From Companilactobacillus ginsenosidimutans (GTDB lineage Bacteria > Bacillota > Bacilli > Lactobacillales > Lactobacillaceae), in assembly GCF_001050475.1 (NCBI RefSeq), contig NZ_CP012034.1, positions 558,001 to 622,000 on the forward strand: a stretch of 64,000 bases of DNA, read 5' to 3'. The translations under genes and the position numbers were made by a program. The notes below the pieces were generated by a model. That model saw only the letters and a program-made list of their open reading frames with translations, did not search any database and was not told where the DNA came from. This document shows positions 9,959-19,602 of the stretch, piece after piece; the stretch's first letter is position 1, and the number at the start of each line of letters is the position of its first letter.

Positions 9959-10477
9959 TTACTTCTGATGTTTTTCCATATATGCAGCACGTCCACCACG
10001 TTCTTCCATTTCAAATCTTTCTGGATTTTTCTTATAAAAATCTTGATGATAATCTTCAGCAACATAAAATTCTTTTGCTGGCTGAATTTGAGTAACGATT
10101 GGATCATCAAATCTGTTTGACTCAACCAAATCCTGTCTAGACTGTTCTGCAATAGCCTTTTGTTCGTCTCCAGAATAATAAATAACGGGACGATAACTAT
10201 CACCACGATCTTGGAATTGACCTGTAGCATCAGTTGGGTCTGCAACGGTCCAATAGATTTCAACTAATTCTTTATATGAAATCACATCGGCATCAAAAGT
10301 GATTTTAACAGCCTCAGTATGTCCTGTTGTTTCAGAACAAACTTGTTCATAGGTTGGATTAGGAACATGTCCACCAGTATAACCAGAAATTACGGAAATA
10401 ATTCCAGGGTGTTGGTCAAAAGGATGAACCATGCACCAGAAACATCCCCCAGCAAATATAGCAGTTTCCTCTTTCAT
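9959..10477 (-). CDS. msrA: Peptide methionine-S-sulfoxide reductase MsrA
   Basis: Reduces the S epimer of methionine sulfoxide in oxidised proteins. The 172-residue protein has the catalytic motif AGGCFWC at about residues 9-15 and the family segments [19 protein letters not shown] and [11 protein letters not shown]. The ATG overlaps the msrB stop codon as TAATG, so translation of the two reductases is coupled and their stereospecificities complement each other. The operon promoter lies upstream of msrB. Confidence 0.96.
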   Translation of the reverse strand: MKEETAIFAGGCFWCMVHPFDQHPGIISVISGYTGGHVPNPTYEQVCSETTGHTEAVKITFDADVISYKELVEIYWTVADPTDATGQFQDRGDSYRPVIYYSGDEQKAIAEQSRQDLVESNRFDDPIVTQIQPAKEFYVAEDYHQDFYKKNPERFEMEERGGRAAYMEKHQK

Positions 10478-10917
10478 TACTTGTCGCCTTCTTCTACATA
10501 CTTTTTATAATCAGAATAACCCTTTTCATCCATTTCTTCGTATGGGATAAATTTTAAAGCGGCTGAATTAATGCAATATCTCAAGCCACCCATTTCTTCA
10601 GGCCCATCATTGAACACATGACCCAAGTGAGAATTAGCATCCTCACTACGTACTTCAGTACGTTCACGAGCAAGCGAAGTATCTTTATTTTCTTTCAATT
10701 GAGCAATAGGCTGACTAAATGAAGGCCAACCACAGCCAGCATCATATTTATGAGCTGATGAAAACAGAGGTTCACCACTAGCAATATCAACATAGATGCC
10801 CTTTTGATAAAAATCATCATATTTACCACTAAAAGGACGCTCAGTCGTAGCATGTTGAGTAACCATATACTCCATCTCATCCAAATTATCTAAATCCTTC
10901 TTAAATTCCTTAGCCAT
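10477..10917 (-). CDS. msrB: Peptide methionine-R-sulfoxide reductase MsrB
   Basis: Reduces the R epimer of methionine sulfoxide. The 146-residue product has [18 protein letters not shown], the CGWPSF motif and the catalytic cysteine in RYCINSAAL (about residue 120). The two CxxC zinc pairs of the zinc-type enzymes are absent, since [11 protein letters not shown] and [12 protein letters not shown] stand in their place, so this is a zinc-free MsrB. The ATG at 10917 has AGGAG eight bases upstream and is preferred over an in-frame GTG three codons earlier that overlaps that site. It is the first gene of msrB-msrA. Confidence 0.95.
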   Translation of the reverse strand: MAKEFKKDLDNLDEMEYMVTQHATTERPFSGKYDDFYQKGIYVDIASGEPLFSSAHKYDAGCGWPSFSQPIAQLKENKDTSLARERTEVRSEDANSHLGHVFNDGPEEMGGLRYCINSAALKFIPYEEMDEKGYSDYKKYVEEGDK

Positions 10918-10948
10918 AAAAACCACTCCTCATATAGAACTAACCACT

Positions 10949-10964
10949 CGAACTAATTGGTTCG
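10949..10964. promoter_or_regulatory. Dyad in the msrB 5' leader
   Basis: The sequence CGAACTAATTGGTTCG has 5-bp arms CGAAC/GTTCG and lies about 10 bases downstream of the msrB -10 box, between the promoter and the ribosome binding site. Its position fits a repressor operator, but no regulator is known; this is an inference. Confidence 0.4.
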
Positions 10965-10973
10965 TATTTAAAC

Positions 10974-11002
10974 AGTATAAACAAAATGAGCAAGAGCGTA
11001 AA
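10974..11002 (-). promoter_or_regulatory. Candidate promoter of msrB-msrA
   Basis: TTTACG (11002-10997) and TATACT (10979-10974) on the minus strand are 17 bp apart, upstream of msrB. The -35 box falls within the left outer arm of the neighbouring inverted-repeat element. Confidence 0.55.
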
Positions 11003-11306
11003 ATCAAATGCTCTTGGGACCGGAGCATAAGATATAAGTTGCGGAGTGGGGCCCGTTGGCCCCCGGAACAACTCATATCTTATGTCGTAGGTCTCAATTT
11101 GATTTTACGCGTTTCCACAATTTGGGCCCGTCCGGCCCCCGCAGTTTTATTTGCCTTATGTCGGAGTGTTCAGTGATATTTTACGCGTTTCCACTGCATA
11201 ACAGCACAAAAGTCCTTAAAGTTTCGAATAAATACTTGGCCCCCGGAACAACTCATATCTTATGTCGTAGGTCTCAATTTGATTTTACGCGTTTCCCCTA
11301 CATAAC
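10994..11306. repeat. Intergenic repeat block with long inverted repeat and direct repeats
   Basis: A GC-rich non-coding block lies between the msrB promoter and the aspS terminator. Its left unit is an inverted repeat of about 115 bp: outer arms 10996-11009 and 11097-11110 pair perfectly over 14 bp, inner arms 11026-11041 and 11069-11084 pair over 16 bp with one mismatch, and the tip is GGGGCC-CGTT-GGCCCC. The right half recurs as an identical 61-bp direct copy, 11056-11116 and 11236-11296, exactly 180 bp apart, and a diverged copy lies at about 11123-11192. All three end in TTTTACGCGTTTCC, and the last two are followed by CATAACAG. An open frame on the plus strand here is just the translated repeat. 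It looks like a dispersed intergenic repeat of REP/MITE type; no transposase is present. Confidence 0.85.
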
Positions 11307-11333
11307 AGTGAACCGTAACTAAAGCCCGCAAAA

Positions 11334-11361
11334 ACAAAAAAAGAATCCCAAAAGGGATTCT
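11334..11361 (-). terminator. Terminator of hisS-aspS
   Basis: Perfect 8-bp stem AGAATCCC/GGGATTCT with an AAAA loop is followed by T residues on the minus strand, directly after the aspS stop. Confidence 0.9.
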
Positions 11362-11373
11362 AATCAGTAATAT

Positions 11374-13143
11374 CTATTTCTCATCTTCAACTTGAATGCC
11401 AAGTTCATCCAATTGTTCCTTAGAAACACGTGCAGGCGCGTGTGTCATTGGTTCAGTAGCGTTGGAATTCTTAGGGAATGCAATTACGTCACGAATGTTT
11501 TCCTTACCGGAAAGAAGCATGGCGAAACGATCAAGACCAATTGCCAAACCACCATGTGGTGGACAACCGTATGTCAAAGCATCCATTAGGTAACCGAATT
11601 CGGCATTTGCTCTTTCAGGAGTGAAGTCTAATGCCTTAAGCATCTTCTCTTGAATTTCACGGTTGTGAATACGAATTGATCCACCACCAAGTTCATATCC
11701 ATTAAGGACAATGTCATAACTTTGTGCATATGCTTTATGAGGATCTTCACCATCGTTAAGATAATGAACATCTTCTTCATTTGGCATAGTGAATGGATGG
11801 TGAGCTGCAGTCCATCTTTGAATTCCTTCATCGTATTCGAATAATGGCCAGTTAACAACCCAGACGTAAGCAAATTCGTTTGGATCATAAAGATGTAAGT
11901 TCTTGGCAATGTCAGTTCTCAAGTAACCGAGTGCATCAGCAACAACTTTCTTCTGATCGGCAACGAATAGTACCAAGTCATTGTTTGTTAATCCTAGACG
12001 TTTAACCAAATCATCTTCGTGAGAAGTAATAAATTTAGCTACTGGTCCAGTAAGCTTGTCATCGTTATATTTAACCCATGCCAAACCTTTAGCACCAAAA
12101 CGTTTGATATATTCAGTGTAGGCATCGATATTCTTACGTGAATATTTATCGGCTGCATCTTTAACAACAATTGCCTTAACTTGACCACCATTATCAATGG
12201 CACCCTTAAACACTTTGAATTCTGAATCCGCAAAAATATCATTTAAGTTCTGTAATTCCATACCGAAACGAATATCAGGTTTATCTGAACCGTAACGGTC
12301 CATAGCATCGTCCCATTCAAGTCTTGGGAATGGTAATTTAACATCGATGCCCTTTTCATCTTTCATTACTCGAGCGATTAGGCCTTCAGTGACTTCTTGA
12401 ATTTCTTCAGTTGACATAAAACTAGTTTCAATATCAATTTGAGTAAACTCTGGTTGACGATCTCCTCGAAGATCTTCATCTCTAAAACAATGAGCCAATT
12501 GGAAGTAACGATCAAACCCACCAACCATTAACAATTGTTTGAACAACTGTGGTGATTGAGGTAACGCATAAAAGCTTCCTGGATAAACTCTTGATGGAAC
12601 TAAGTAATCACGAGCACCTTCTGGTGATGATTTACCTAAGTTAGGTGTTTCGATATCAATAAATCCATTGTCATACAAATATTCGTTAACAGAATGCTTT
12701 ATTTGGGCGCGAGTTCTCAATGCTTTTTGCATAACCGGACGACGGAAATCTAAATAACGATACTTAAGTTTAGTCTCCTCGGTTGTATCAATATCATCAG
12801 CAATTTCAAATGGTGGAGTTTTTGATTTGTTCAAAATCTCAAGTTTTTCAACAACAACTTCAACCTTACCAGTCTTCATGTTAGGATTGATGGCCTTGTC
12901 ACCACGTAATCTGACGGTACCAATAGCATTAATTACATATTCTGAACGTAAAGTCTCTGCTTGAGCAAAAATTTCACTATCATCGTTATTGAAAACAAGT
13001 TGAACGATTCCTCGGTAATCACGTAAATCAACAAAAATCAATCCACCTAGATCACGACGTCGTTGTACCCAACCATCTAATGAAACAGTTTTACCAACAA
13101 ATTGTTCATTGACGTCTCCGCAATAATTTGTTCTTTTTTCCAT
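11374..13143 (-). CDS. aspS: Aspartyl-tRNA synthetase
   Basis: Class IIb synthetase that charges tRNA-Asp. The 589-residue protein has the N-terminal OB-fold anticodon domain ([20 protein letters not shown], about residues 26-45), motif 2 with [18 protein letters not shown] (about residues 221-238), the bacterial GAD insertion domain in the middle, and motif 3 [16 protein letters not shown] near residue 530. Size and domain order are those of bacterial AspRS. Its ATG overlaps the hisS stop as TAATG. The gene is the second of the T-box-controlled hisS-aspS operon. Confidence 0.97.
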   Translation of the reverse strand: MEKRTNYCGDVNEQFVGKTVSLDGWVQRRRDLGGLIFVDLRDYRGIVQLVFNNDDSEIFAQAETLRSEYVINAIGTVRLRGDKAINPNMKTGKVEVVVEKLEILNKSKTPPFEIADDIDTTEETKLKYRYLDFRRPVMQKALRTRAQIKHSVNEYLYDNGFIDIETPNLGKSSPEGARDYLVPSRVYPGSFYALPQSPQLFKQLLMVGGFDRYFQLAHCFRDEDLRGDRQPEFTQIDIETSFMSTEEIQEVTEGLIARVMKDEKGIDVKLPFPRLEWDDAMDRYGSDKPDIRFGMELQNLNDIFADSEFKVFKGAIDNGGQVKAIVVKDAADKYSRKNIDAYTEYIKRFGAKGLAWVKYNDDKLTGPVAKFITSHEDDLVKRLGLTNNDLVLFVADQKKVVADALGYLRTDIAKNLHLYDPNEFAYVWVVNWPLFEYDEGIQRWTAAHHPFTMPNEEDVHYLNDGEDPHKAYAQSYDIVLNGYELGGGSIRIHNREIQEKMLKALDFTPERANAEFGYLMDALTYGCPPHGGLAIGLDRFAMLLSGKENIRDVIAFPKNSNATEPMTHAPARVSKEQLDELGIQVEDEK

Positions 13144-14414
13144 TATTTATCCTCGATTCTTTTTAGCTCATCTGATAAGTTTTCAAGTGAAACAGCATGC
13201 TCGTCACCTGTTGCCATGTTTTTAACATTGGCAGTATCATTTTCCAGCTCATGATCACCAATCGTTACAGAATATTTGGCGTTTAAATTATTGGCAGTTT
13301 TAAATTGAGCCTTTGTTTTACGTTGAAGATAATCTTTATCGGCAGAAAAACCTGCTTTACGTAATGATGACAAAATTTTCACAGATGCCTTTTCGGCTTT
13401 CTCACCGATTGTTACTAAATAGATGTTTAAATCGGTTGTAAGATTTAATTTATCATTTAGCAATAAGAGCAATCTCTCCACTCCAAGTCCAAATCCAATA
13501 CCAGGAGTTTCTGGACCTCCGAGTTCTTCAACCAAGCCATTATAACGGCCACCCGCAAGAACAGTAATTTCTTTATTATTGAATGCTGGATCTGTAACCA
13601 TAAATTCAAAAATAGTGTGATTGTAGTAGTCCAATCCACGAACCATAGTCGAATCAACAACATAGTTAATATTTAAATCATCAAGCAATGTCTTTAAATA
13701 TTCGAAACGATCTTTTGATTCCTCGTTCAAATAATCTAAGATTGACGGCGCATTCTCAACTATTTTTTGATCATTCTTATCTTTACTATCAAGAATACGT
13801 AAAGGATTTTTATCTAAACGCACTTTAGAATCGTCACTAAGTTGTTCTTTAAATGGTGTGAAATAGTCAACCAATGCCCTGTGATAATTCTCTCTTGATT
13901 CAGGATCTCCAAGTGTATTAATTGCCACTTTGAGATTTTTAATTCCGAGTTCATTTAGAAACTCTAATCCCATCGTAATAATTTCGACATCAAGTTCTGG
14001 AGAATTTGATCCAAATGCTTCGACACCAATTTGATGGAATTGACGTTGGCGACCAGATTGTGGACGTTCATATCTAAACATCGGTCCTTTGTACCAAACT
14101 TTATAAGGCTTGATGTGTTCAGGACCATATAATTTATTCTCAACATAAGCCCGAACAACGCCAGCAGTTCCTTCTGGACGAAGTGCTAAATGACGGTCAC
14201 CTTTATCTTTGAAATCATACATTTCCTTTGAAACAATATCCGAAGTGTCTCCTGATGAACGTTCAAATACCTCATAAGATTCAAAAATTGGTGTTCTAAT
14301 TTCAAAAAAACGGTAACGATTAAAAACATTTTTAGCAACATCTTCAACATATTGCCATTTGCTAGATTCTCCGGGCAAAATATCCATCGTACCCTTTGGC
14401 TTTTGATAGCGCAT
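13143..14414 (-). CDS. hisS: Histidyl-tRNA synthetase
   Basis: Class II synthetase that charges tRNA-His. The 423-residue product begins with [17 protein letters not shown], has motif 1 [20 protein letters not shown], motif 2 with [18 protein letters not shown] (about residues 110-127), the histidine-specific [14 protein letters not shown] (about residues 259-272), and motif 3 [15 protein letters not shown]. The C-terminal anticodon-binding domain follows. AAGGAG precedes the ATG. It leads the hisS-aspS operon, in the same neighbourhood as relA, dtd and an SH3b-amidase as in Bacillus. Confidence 0.97.
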   Translation of the reverse strand: MRYQKPKGTMDILPGESSKWQYVEDVAKNVFNRYRFFEIRTPIFESYEVFERSSGDTSDIVSKEMYDFKDKGDRHLALRPEGTAGVVRAYVENKLYGPEHIKPYKVWYKGPMFRYERPQSGRQRQFHQIGVEAFGSNSPELDVEIITMGLEFLNELGIKNLKVAINTLGDPESRENYHRALVDYFTPFKEQLSDDSKVRLDKNPLRILDSKDKNDQKIVENAPSILDYLNEESKDRFEYLKTLLDDLNINYVVDSTMVRGLDYYNHTIFEFMVTDPAFNNKEITVLAGGRYNGLVEELGGPETPGIGFGLGVERLLLLLNDKLNLTTDLNIYLVTIGEKAEKASVKILSSLRKAGFSADKDYLQRKTKAQFKTANNLNAKYSVTIGDHELENDTANVKNMATGDEHAVSLENLSDELKRIEDK

Positions 14415-14434
14415 TTATATACTCCTTTTCAAAT

Positions 14435-14600
14435 AAAAAAAGCATCCCTGTCATAAGACAAGGGTGCTTTTGGCACGGTACCACCTAGTTTTGTTCTACA
14501 GTTAACGCCTGCCATACGTTTGTGATACGTCACTCAAATGTTTACTGTCTGTTCTCAGCTTTCAGACTCTCTGTGAAGTAAATGATATTTGATTAAATAA
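14435..14600 (-). promoter_or_regulatory. T-box leader of hisS-aspS
   Basis: The T-box core is read on the minus strand as AACTAGGTGGTACCGTGCC (14490-14472), followed by a terminator stem GCACCCTTGTC/GACAGGGATGC and a run of seven T residues (to 14435). Upstream, stem-I-like sequence reaches about 14600. A CAC triplet (14524-14522, His) and a GAC triplet (14531-14529, Asp) lie close together in the likely specifier region; which is used cannot be settled by eye. Confidence 0.88.
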
Positions 14601-14804
14601 CATAGTTATAAACTAATCAAATAATGCCGAGTTGTCAAGTTTCATATTGTCAAAACTGATTTTTCTCAATCCATATTATGTGTTAAAATTGTCAAGTTTT
14701 CTATAAAAGTTAAGATTGTTTGAGATATATTGAAATATTTTTAGTAATATATACATATGAGTAAAAACACAAAAAAATTGCGACATAAAAAAGGAATCTT
14801 TTAT

Positions 14805-16118
14805 ATGAAGAAAATTCTAGAGTTCTTGCGTAAATATAAAATAATTGTCGCCTTAATCTTTTTACTTTGCATTTCAAGCGTATCTACTGTCGCTCTAGCA
14901 AATGCAAATTCAATTACTGTTAAATCCGATTCAGTTAACGTGCGTGTTGGTCCTGGACTCTCCTACGCTAATATGGGTCAAGTAAAAAAAGGCGACAAAC
15001 TTTCAATTATTAGTGAAAAAAATAAGTGGTATGAGGTCAGGCTTGCTGGTGACAAAATTGGTTGGGTAGCAAGTTGGTTGTTGGATAATACGACCGTTAG
15101 TTCAACCACTAATAAAGTCGGCATTATAAAAGTTCAAAACACTACAGTTTTCAAAAATGCTGATGCAACTTCTGCCGTTCTTGGAACCGTTTCTCAGTCA
15201 CAAAAAGTTTCAATCATGTATCAAGAAAATGATTGGACCCAAATCCTTTACAAAGGATCTGCCGGCTGGGTAAAGAGTGACTTCATTCAAAGCACACAAG
15301 AAACATCCGGTGAAAATTCATCAAAACAAAGCCAAGATAAATCAAATAGTAATGATGTTAAAACTGTCACAGTAACACAACCTAGCACGAAATTCAGAAT
15401 TGAACCAGATTCTAATTCAAGAATTATTAAAACTGTCAATGTTGGAAAAACATACGACTATCTTGGCAAAAATGGTAAATGGTACGAAGTTCGTGATAAA
15501 GACGGTTCAGTTGGTTATGTTGCTAGCTGGGTTGTTACGGTATCAGGAACTATGGATCCGATTAAATCAGCCGCAACTAATATTTCAGAAGCTACAATCG
15601 TATTAGATCCCGGTCATGGTGGTGACGATGTCGGCGCCGAGTCCAAGAAAGATACTTATGAAAAGAAATTCACCTTAATCTACGCTCAGGCAATTAAACA
15701 AGAGTTAGAGAAAACTGGTGCACGTGTAATTATGACTAGAAATGGTGATCAAACTAAATCATTAGGGTCACGTGCCAGATTATCTTCAAAAATTGAGGCC
15801 GATGCATTTATAAGTCTTCATTTTGATTCAAGTACTTCCGCAAATGCAGGGTCAGGAATAACAACCTATTACTACACATCAAATAAAGATGGAAAACTTG
15901 CTACGGACATTAATAATCAACTTAAAGGTATCAAGATTAACAATCGTGGTACTCAACAAAAAGATTTATACGTTTTGCACTACAATAGTCAACCATCGAT
16001 ACTGCTGGAGCTAGGTTACATTAATTCAAAATCAGATTACAAACACATTAACTCTCAAGCATACCAACAACAAGTTGCTAAAGCTGTTACAGCGGGATTG
16101 AAAAACTATTTTCAATGA
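14805..16118 (+). CDS. N-acetylmuramoyl-L-alanine amidase with three SH3b domains
   Basis: Exported peptidoglycan hydrolase that cleaves the bond between N-acetylmuramic acid and L-alanine. The 437-residue product has a signal peptide (hydrophobic IIVALIFLLCISSVSTVALA, likely cleavage near ANA), three bacterial SH3 domains (about residues 35-95, 105-165 and 190-250), and a C-terminal Amidase_3 domain (about 265-437). The zinc histidine in VLDPGHGG, a later His in SLHFDSS and the Glu in LLELGYINS are visible. The ATG at 14805 is chosen because it has AAGGA nine bases upstream and starts the signal peptide; a frame 16 codons longer has no such site. Gene order next to hisS and dtd matches Bacillus yrvJ, but the strand is reversed here. 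Confidence 0.92.
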   Translation: MKKILEFLRKYKIIVALIFLLCISSVSTVALANANSITVKSDSVNVRVGPGLSYANMGQVKKGDKLSIISEKNKWYEVRLAGDKIGWVASWLLDNTTVSSTTNKVGIIKVQNTTVFKNADATSAVLGTVSQSQKVSIMYQENDWTQILYKGSAGWVKSDFIQSTQETSGENSSKQSQDKSNSNDVKTVTVTQPSTKFRIEPDSNSRIIKTVNVGKTYDYLGKNGKWYEVRDKDGSVGYVASWVVTVSGTMDPIKSAATNISEATIVLDPGHGGDDVGAESKKDTYEKKFTLIYAQAIKQELEKTGARVIMTRNGDQTKSLGSRARLSSKIEADAFISLHFDSSTSANAGSGITTYYYTSNKDGKLATDINNQLKGIKINNRGTQQKDLYVLHYNSQPSILLELGYINSKSDYKHINSQAYQQQVAKAVTAGLKNYFQ

Positions 16119-16127
16119 TTCAAATAC

Positions 16128-16168
16128 AAAAACAGTCACATCATTTGATTGATGTGCCTGTTTTTTGT
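16128..16168 (+). terminator. Terminator of the amidase gene
   Basis: Stem AAAAACAG-CACATCA/TGATGTG-CTGTTTTTT is followed by T residues on the plus strand, 10 bases after the amidase stop. Confidence 0.9.
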
Positions 16169-16194
16169 GTTTAGGCATCGTTAAATTTTAATCT

Positions 16195-16830
16195 TTACAA
16201 TTTTCCAGGTATTTGTGATAAATCTGTAACTGTCTCGTCTTGACCAAAATCACTGTTGTTCTCTGCCAATAACATCGTATTGGCACCAACAGACTTGCCA
16301 AAATCAATATCGATTTTACGGTCACCAATTACCCATAAATCAGATGTATTAAGTGAATACTTCTTAATTAGATAATCAAGCATATTTGAATCTGGTTTAC
16401 GCTTAAAATCTTTTTCAACGCTTACCACTTCGGTAAATATATCCTCAATTTCCAGTGATTTCGTGAGTTCGTAAATTGACTCATCACGATGGGTAACGAC
16501 AAATTGTTGTACACCCTGCTCATTTAATAATTTTAAAGTATTTAGAGCATGTGGAATTAATCTAATTTTATTTTGATACTGTTTTTCTAACAATTTATAA
16601 TCATGATAGAAAATCTTGACATCACGATCAACATTTTCACCGGATTCCCTTTTTTCACTAAAGAGGTCTGTGATGTATTGTCTAATTGAAGTGTCCTTAA
16701 TGTCTTTATAGATGGTGTCTTTGGATAATTCTATTTGGAAGTTATCTTTTAAAGACTGCTGAACTGCAATTACCATCCCCGGATAGCTGTTTGCGAGCGT
16801 TCCGTCGAAATCCCATACTATACTTGTCAT
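16195..16830 (-). CDS. HAD-family hydrolase, phosphoglycolate-phosphatase-like
   Basis: Haloacid dehalogenase-superfamily phosphatase of 211 residues. Motif I is DFDGTLANSYPGM (about residues 8-20), motif II is the Thr in VVTHRD (about residue 113), and motif III/IV is WVIGDRKIDIDFG (about residues 167-179), with an alpha-helical cap domain between. It resembles phosphoglycolate phosphatases and pyrophosphatases such as PpaX, but the substrate cannot be read from sequence. It lies 2 bp downstream of dtd and likely belongs to the relA-dtd transcript. Confidence 0.85.
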   Translation of the reverse strand: MTSIVWDFDGTLANSYPGMVIAVQQSLKDNFQIELSKDTIYKDIKDTSIRQYITDLFSEKRESGENVDRDVKIFYHDYKLLEKQYQNKIRLIPHALNTLKLLNEQGVQQFVVTHRDESIYELTKSLEIEDIFTEVVSVEKDFKRKPDSNMLDYLIKKYSLNTSDLWVIGDRKIDIDFGKSVGANTMLLAENNSDFGQDETVTDLSQIPGKL

Positions 16831-16832
16831 AT

Positions 16833-17270
16833 TTATCGCTCCATTATTATTGTTACAGGTCCGTCGTTAGTTAAATCAATTTGCATATCTGCACCAAACT
16901 CGCCTGTTTCAACTTCTAATCCATGTTCAACTAATGCTGCATTGAATCGATCATACTTTTTCTTAGAATCCTCGAAATTACCAGCACCAGTGAAACTCGG
17001 TCTATTACCATGTTTGGTATCAGCATAGAGTGTAAATTGAGAAATAGAAAGAATTTTACCTTGTATATCTTTAATGGATAAATTCATTTTATCGTTCTCA
17101 TCTGAAAATATCCGCATATTTGCTACTTTTCGTGCCATGTATTCAAGTGTTTCATCAGTGTCCTCATCAGCAAAAGCAACTAACAAACAAAATCCTTGAT
17201 CAATTTGACCAAGGACTTTTTTATCGACTGAAACTTTTGCCTGGGAGACACGTTGGATAACCATTTTCAT
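16833..17270 (-). CDS. dtd: D-aminoacyl-tRNA deacylase
   Basis: Hydrolyses D-amino acids mischarged onto tRNA, and also glycyl-tRNA-Ala in characterised members. The 145-residue protein starts MKMVIQRVSQAKVSVD and has the active-site motifs LSISQFTLYADT with GNRPSF (about residues 74-97) and the C-terminal NDGPVTIIME with the conserved Gly-Pro. Its start overlaps the relA stop as TAATG. The relA-dtd order is conserved across Firmicutes. Confidence 0.96.
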   Translation of the reverse strand: MKMVIQRVSQAKVSVDKKVLGQIDQGFCLLVAFADEDTDETLEYMARKVANMRIFSDENDKMNLSIKDIQGKILSISQFTLYADTKHGNRPSFTGAGNFEDSKKKYDRFNAALVEHGLEVETGEFGADMQIDLTNDGPVTIIMER

Positions 17271-19507
17271 TATTCAATTGTCCTCTTAACTTCATAGACA
17301 TCTGGAACACTATTCAATTTTGAAATAATTTGATCCAAATGTGCTTTATTATTTACTCCGACACTGACATGAATGATTGCCATTTTGTCTTTATCAAGAC
17401 TTCCATTGACATTATTCAATGCATTAGTGGTTGAGTTTATTACTTGTAAAATATCATTCAACATACCATTTCTGTTGAATCCATAAATATCCAATTCGGC
17501 CATGTAACGTTTTTCAGAGGTGACATTATCCCAACTTACTTCAATAAAACGTTTCTTAGCTTCTTCACTTTGAACATTAGGACAATCGGCACGATGAATT
17601 GTAAGTCCACGTCCTTTAGTAATGTATCCAACAATTTCATCCCCTGGAATAGGATTACAACACTTAGCTAAACGAATTAGCAAATTGTCGATTCCTGCAA
17701 CGGAAATACTTGAGTTAGCATTACTACGTTCTTTTTGAATCTTGTTTTGTACATGTTCGTTTGGAACTTTTGGAGCATTGCTATCAGTATTTGTGATAAC
17801 TTTTTCTTCTAGTTCTTTACGTTCAGTTTCTTTTTTATTTTCAGGATCTTCGTTAATTAACTTATGGACAACATTTTTAGGCGATAACTCACCATAACCG
17901 ACTGAATTAAACAATTCCTCAGCGTCTTGGTAATTGAAAATTTCAACAACACTCTCAATGTGAGACTTATCCAAGAATTTTTTTGCAGACAGTGATTGGT
18001 TCTTCAGTTCTGCTTCAACCAATTCGCGACCCAAAACAATATTCTCTTGACGGTCTTTCACTCTGAAATAACGTTTAATCTTGTTTCTTGCACGAGTCGT
18101 ATAAACTAATTTAACCCAATCACGGCTTGGTTTTGCATTCGAAGAAGTCAACATTTCAACAATGTCACCATTTTTAAGTTGGTAATTTAACGGAACCATA
18201 CGACCATTAACTTTTGCACCAATTGAGTGACTACCAACTTCAGTATGAACTTGATAGGCGAAATCTAGTGGTACTGAACCCTTTGGTAATTCAATAACTT
18301 CCCCTTGAGGTGTAAAGACATATACTCTGTCATTGAAAATTTCACCTTTGACAGACTTCATGAAATCAGCAGCGTTATCTGAACTTTCTTGTAATTCAAG
18401 GATTTCTCTAAAGACATCAATCTTTTGTTCATCATCATCGAGGTGAACACCTTTGAAGTTACCTTCTTTATATGCCCAGTGAGCAGCAACACCATATTCA
18501 GCAACATCATGCATCTTGTAGGTTCTGATTTGAACTTCAAGTGGTTGACCACCAGGACCGATGATAGTTGTGTGCAATGATTGATAACCATTGGTTTTAG
18601 GAACGGCAATATAATCTTTAAAGCGTCCTGGAATTGGTTTCCACTTTGAGTGAATTGAACCCAGAACTGCATAACAATCTTTGACGGTATCAACAACAAT
18701 TCTAATTGCTAATAAATCATATAACTCAGAAAATTGTTTATGCTTGTCACGCATTTTTTTATAGATTGAATAAATATGTTTTGGACGTCCATATATCTCA
18801 TACTTGATATCAAGTGAATCAACACTGGTTTTAATGTACTTGATAGCTTCAGAGATATAGCCTTCACGCTCTTCACGCTTGCTATTCATCAAATGAACAA
18901 TTCTGTAATACTGTTGTGGATTAATGTATTGCAAGGAAAGATCTTCCAGCTCCCACTTGATTTTACTGATACCTAATCGATCAGCAAGTGGTGCATAGAT
19001 TTCCAAAGTCTCATTAGCAATTCGACGTTGCTTATCCGGTCTTAATGCCTTTAAAGTGCGCATATTGTGTAATCTATCTGCCAATTTGACCATAATGACA
19101 CGCAAATCTTTTGCCGTAGCAATTAACATCTTACGATGATTTTCAGCCAACAATTCTTGATGTGAATGATACTTATACTTACTAATTTTTGTAACACCAT
19201 CAACAATTGTTGCAACTTGCTCGCCAAATAGTTCTTGAACATCGCCTAAGGTAATATTGGTGTCTTCGACAACATCATGTAAATATCCAGCAGCTACAGT
19301 ATAAGGGTCCATATGTAACGAGGCTAGGATCTGTGCAACTTGAGTAGGATGAATAATATATGGCTCTCCAGTAGCACGTTTCTGTTCTTTGTGTACATAT
19401 GCAGCAAAATTATAGGCTTTGTTGACAAATTCAACATGCTCTTCATTCATGTATTCCCGACAAATATCCAGAACTTCTTCAGGAGTATAATCTTCTCTTT
19501 TTTTCAT
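17270..19507 (-). CDS. relA: Bifunctional (p)ppGpp synthetase/hydrolase RelA/Rsh
   Basis: Long RSH enzyme that makes and degrades the stringent-response alarmone (p)ppGpp. The 745-residue protein has the N-terminal HD hydrolase domain (HDVVEDT near residues 78-84, intact, so hydrolase activity is expected), the synthetase domain (about 230-350, with YQSLHTTIIGPGG), a TGS domain (about 395-455, VYVFTPQGEVIELPKGS), a conserved cysteine region (about 600-620) and a C-terminal ACT domain. GAGGGAG precedes the ATG. Translation of dtd is coupled to it. Confidence 0.96.
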   Translation of the reverse strand: MKKREDYTPEEVLDICREYMNEEHVEFVNKAYNFAAYVHKEQKRATGEPYIIHPTQVAQILASLHMDPYTVAAGYLHDVVEDTNITLGDVQELFGEQVATIVDGVTKISKYKYHSHQELLAENHRKMLIATAKDLRVIMVKLADRLHNMRTLKALRPDKQRRIANETLEIYAPLADRLGISKIKWELEDLSLQYINPQQYYRIVHLMNSKREEREGYISEAIKYIKTSVDSLDIKYEIYGRPKHIYSIYKKMRDKHKQFSELYDLLAIRIVVDTVKDCYAVLGSIHSKWKPIPGRFKDYIAVPKTNGYQSLHTTIIGPGGQPLEVQIRTYKMHDVAEYGVAAHWAYKEGNFKGVHLDDDEQKIDVFREILELQESSDNAADFMKSVKGEIFNDRVYVFTPQGEVIELPKGSVPLDFAYQVHTEVGSHSIGAKVNGRMVPLNYQLKNGDIVEMLTSSNAKPSRDWVKLVYTTRARNKIKRYFRVKDRQENIVLGRELVEAELKNQSLSAKKFLDKSHIESVVEIFNYQDAEELFNSVGYGELSPKNVVHKLINEDPENKKETERKELEEKVITNTDSNAPKVPNEHVQNKIQKERSNANSSISVAGIDNLLIRLAKCCNPIPGDEIVGYITKGRGLTIHRADCPNVQSEEAKKRFIEVSWDNVTSEKRYMAELDIYGFNRNGMLNDILQVINSTTNALNNVNGSLDKDKMAIIHVSVGVNNKAHLDQIISKLNSVPDVYEVKRTIE

Positions 19508-19532
19508 CCTATCACTCCCTCTTTCTTACAAT

Positions 19533-19559
19533 AAAAAGCACTCTATGAGTGCTTTTTTC
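19533..19559 (-). terminator. Terminator upstream of relA
   Basis: Stem AAAAAGCACTC/GAGTGCTTTTTT with a short loop has T runs on both sides. It lies between the prmA-rsmE unit and relA and ends the former. Confidence 0.88.
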
Positions 19560-19602
19560 TTATTTATTATTATCATGTATTAATTATTAAAATTCAATTA
19601 AT

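Noticed and set aside
11056..11322. 88-codon open frame on the plus strand across the repeat block
   Set aside because: It begins with TTG, has no ribosome binding site, and its repeated peptide is simply the 61-bp direct repeat read in one frame.
14757..14804. Longer N-terminus of the amidase
   Set aside because: The 16 extra codons lack a ribosome binding site and would place charged residues ahead of the signal peptide.
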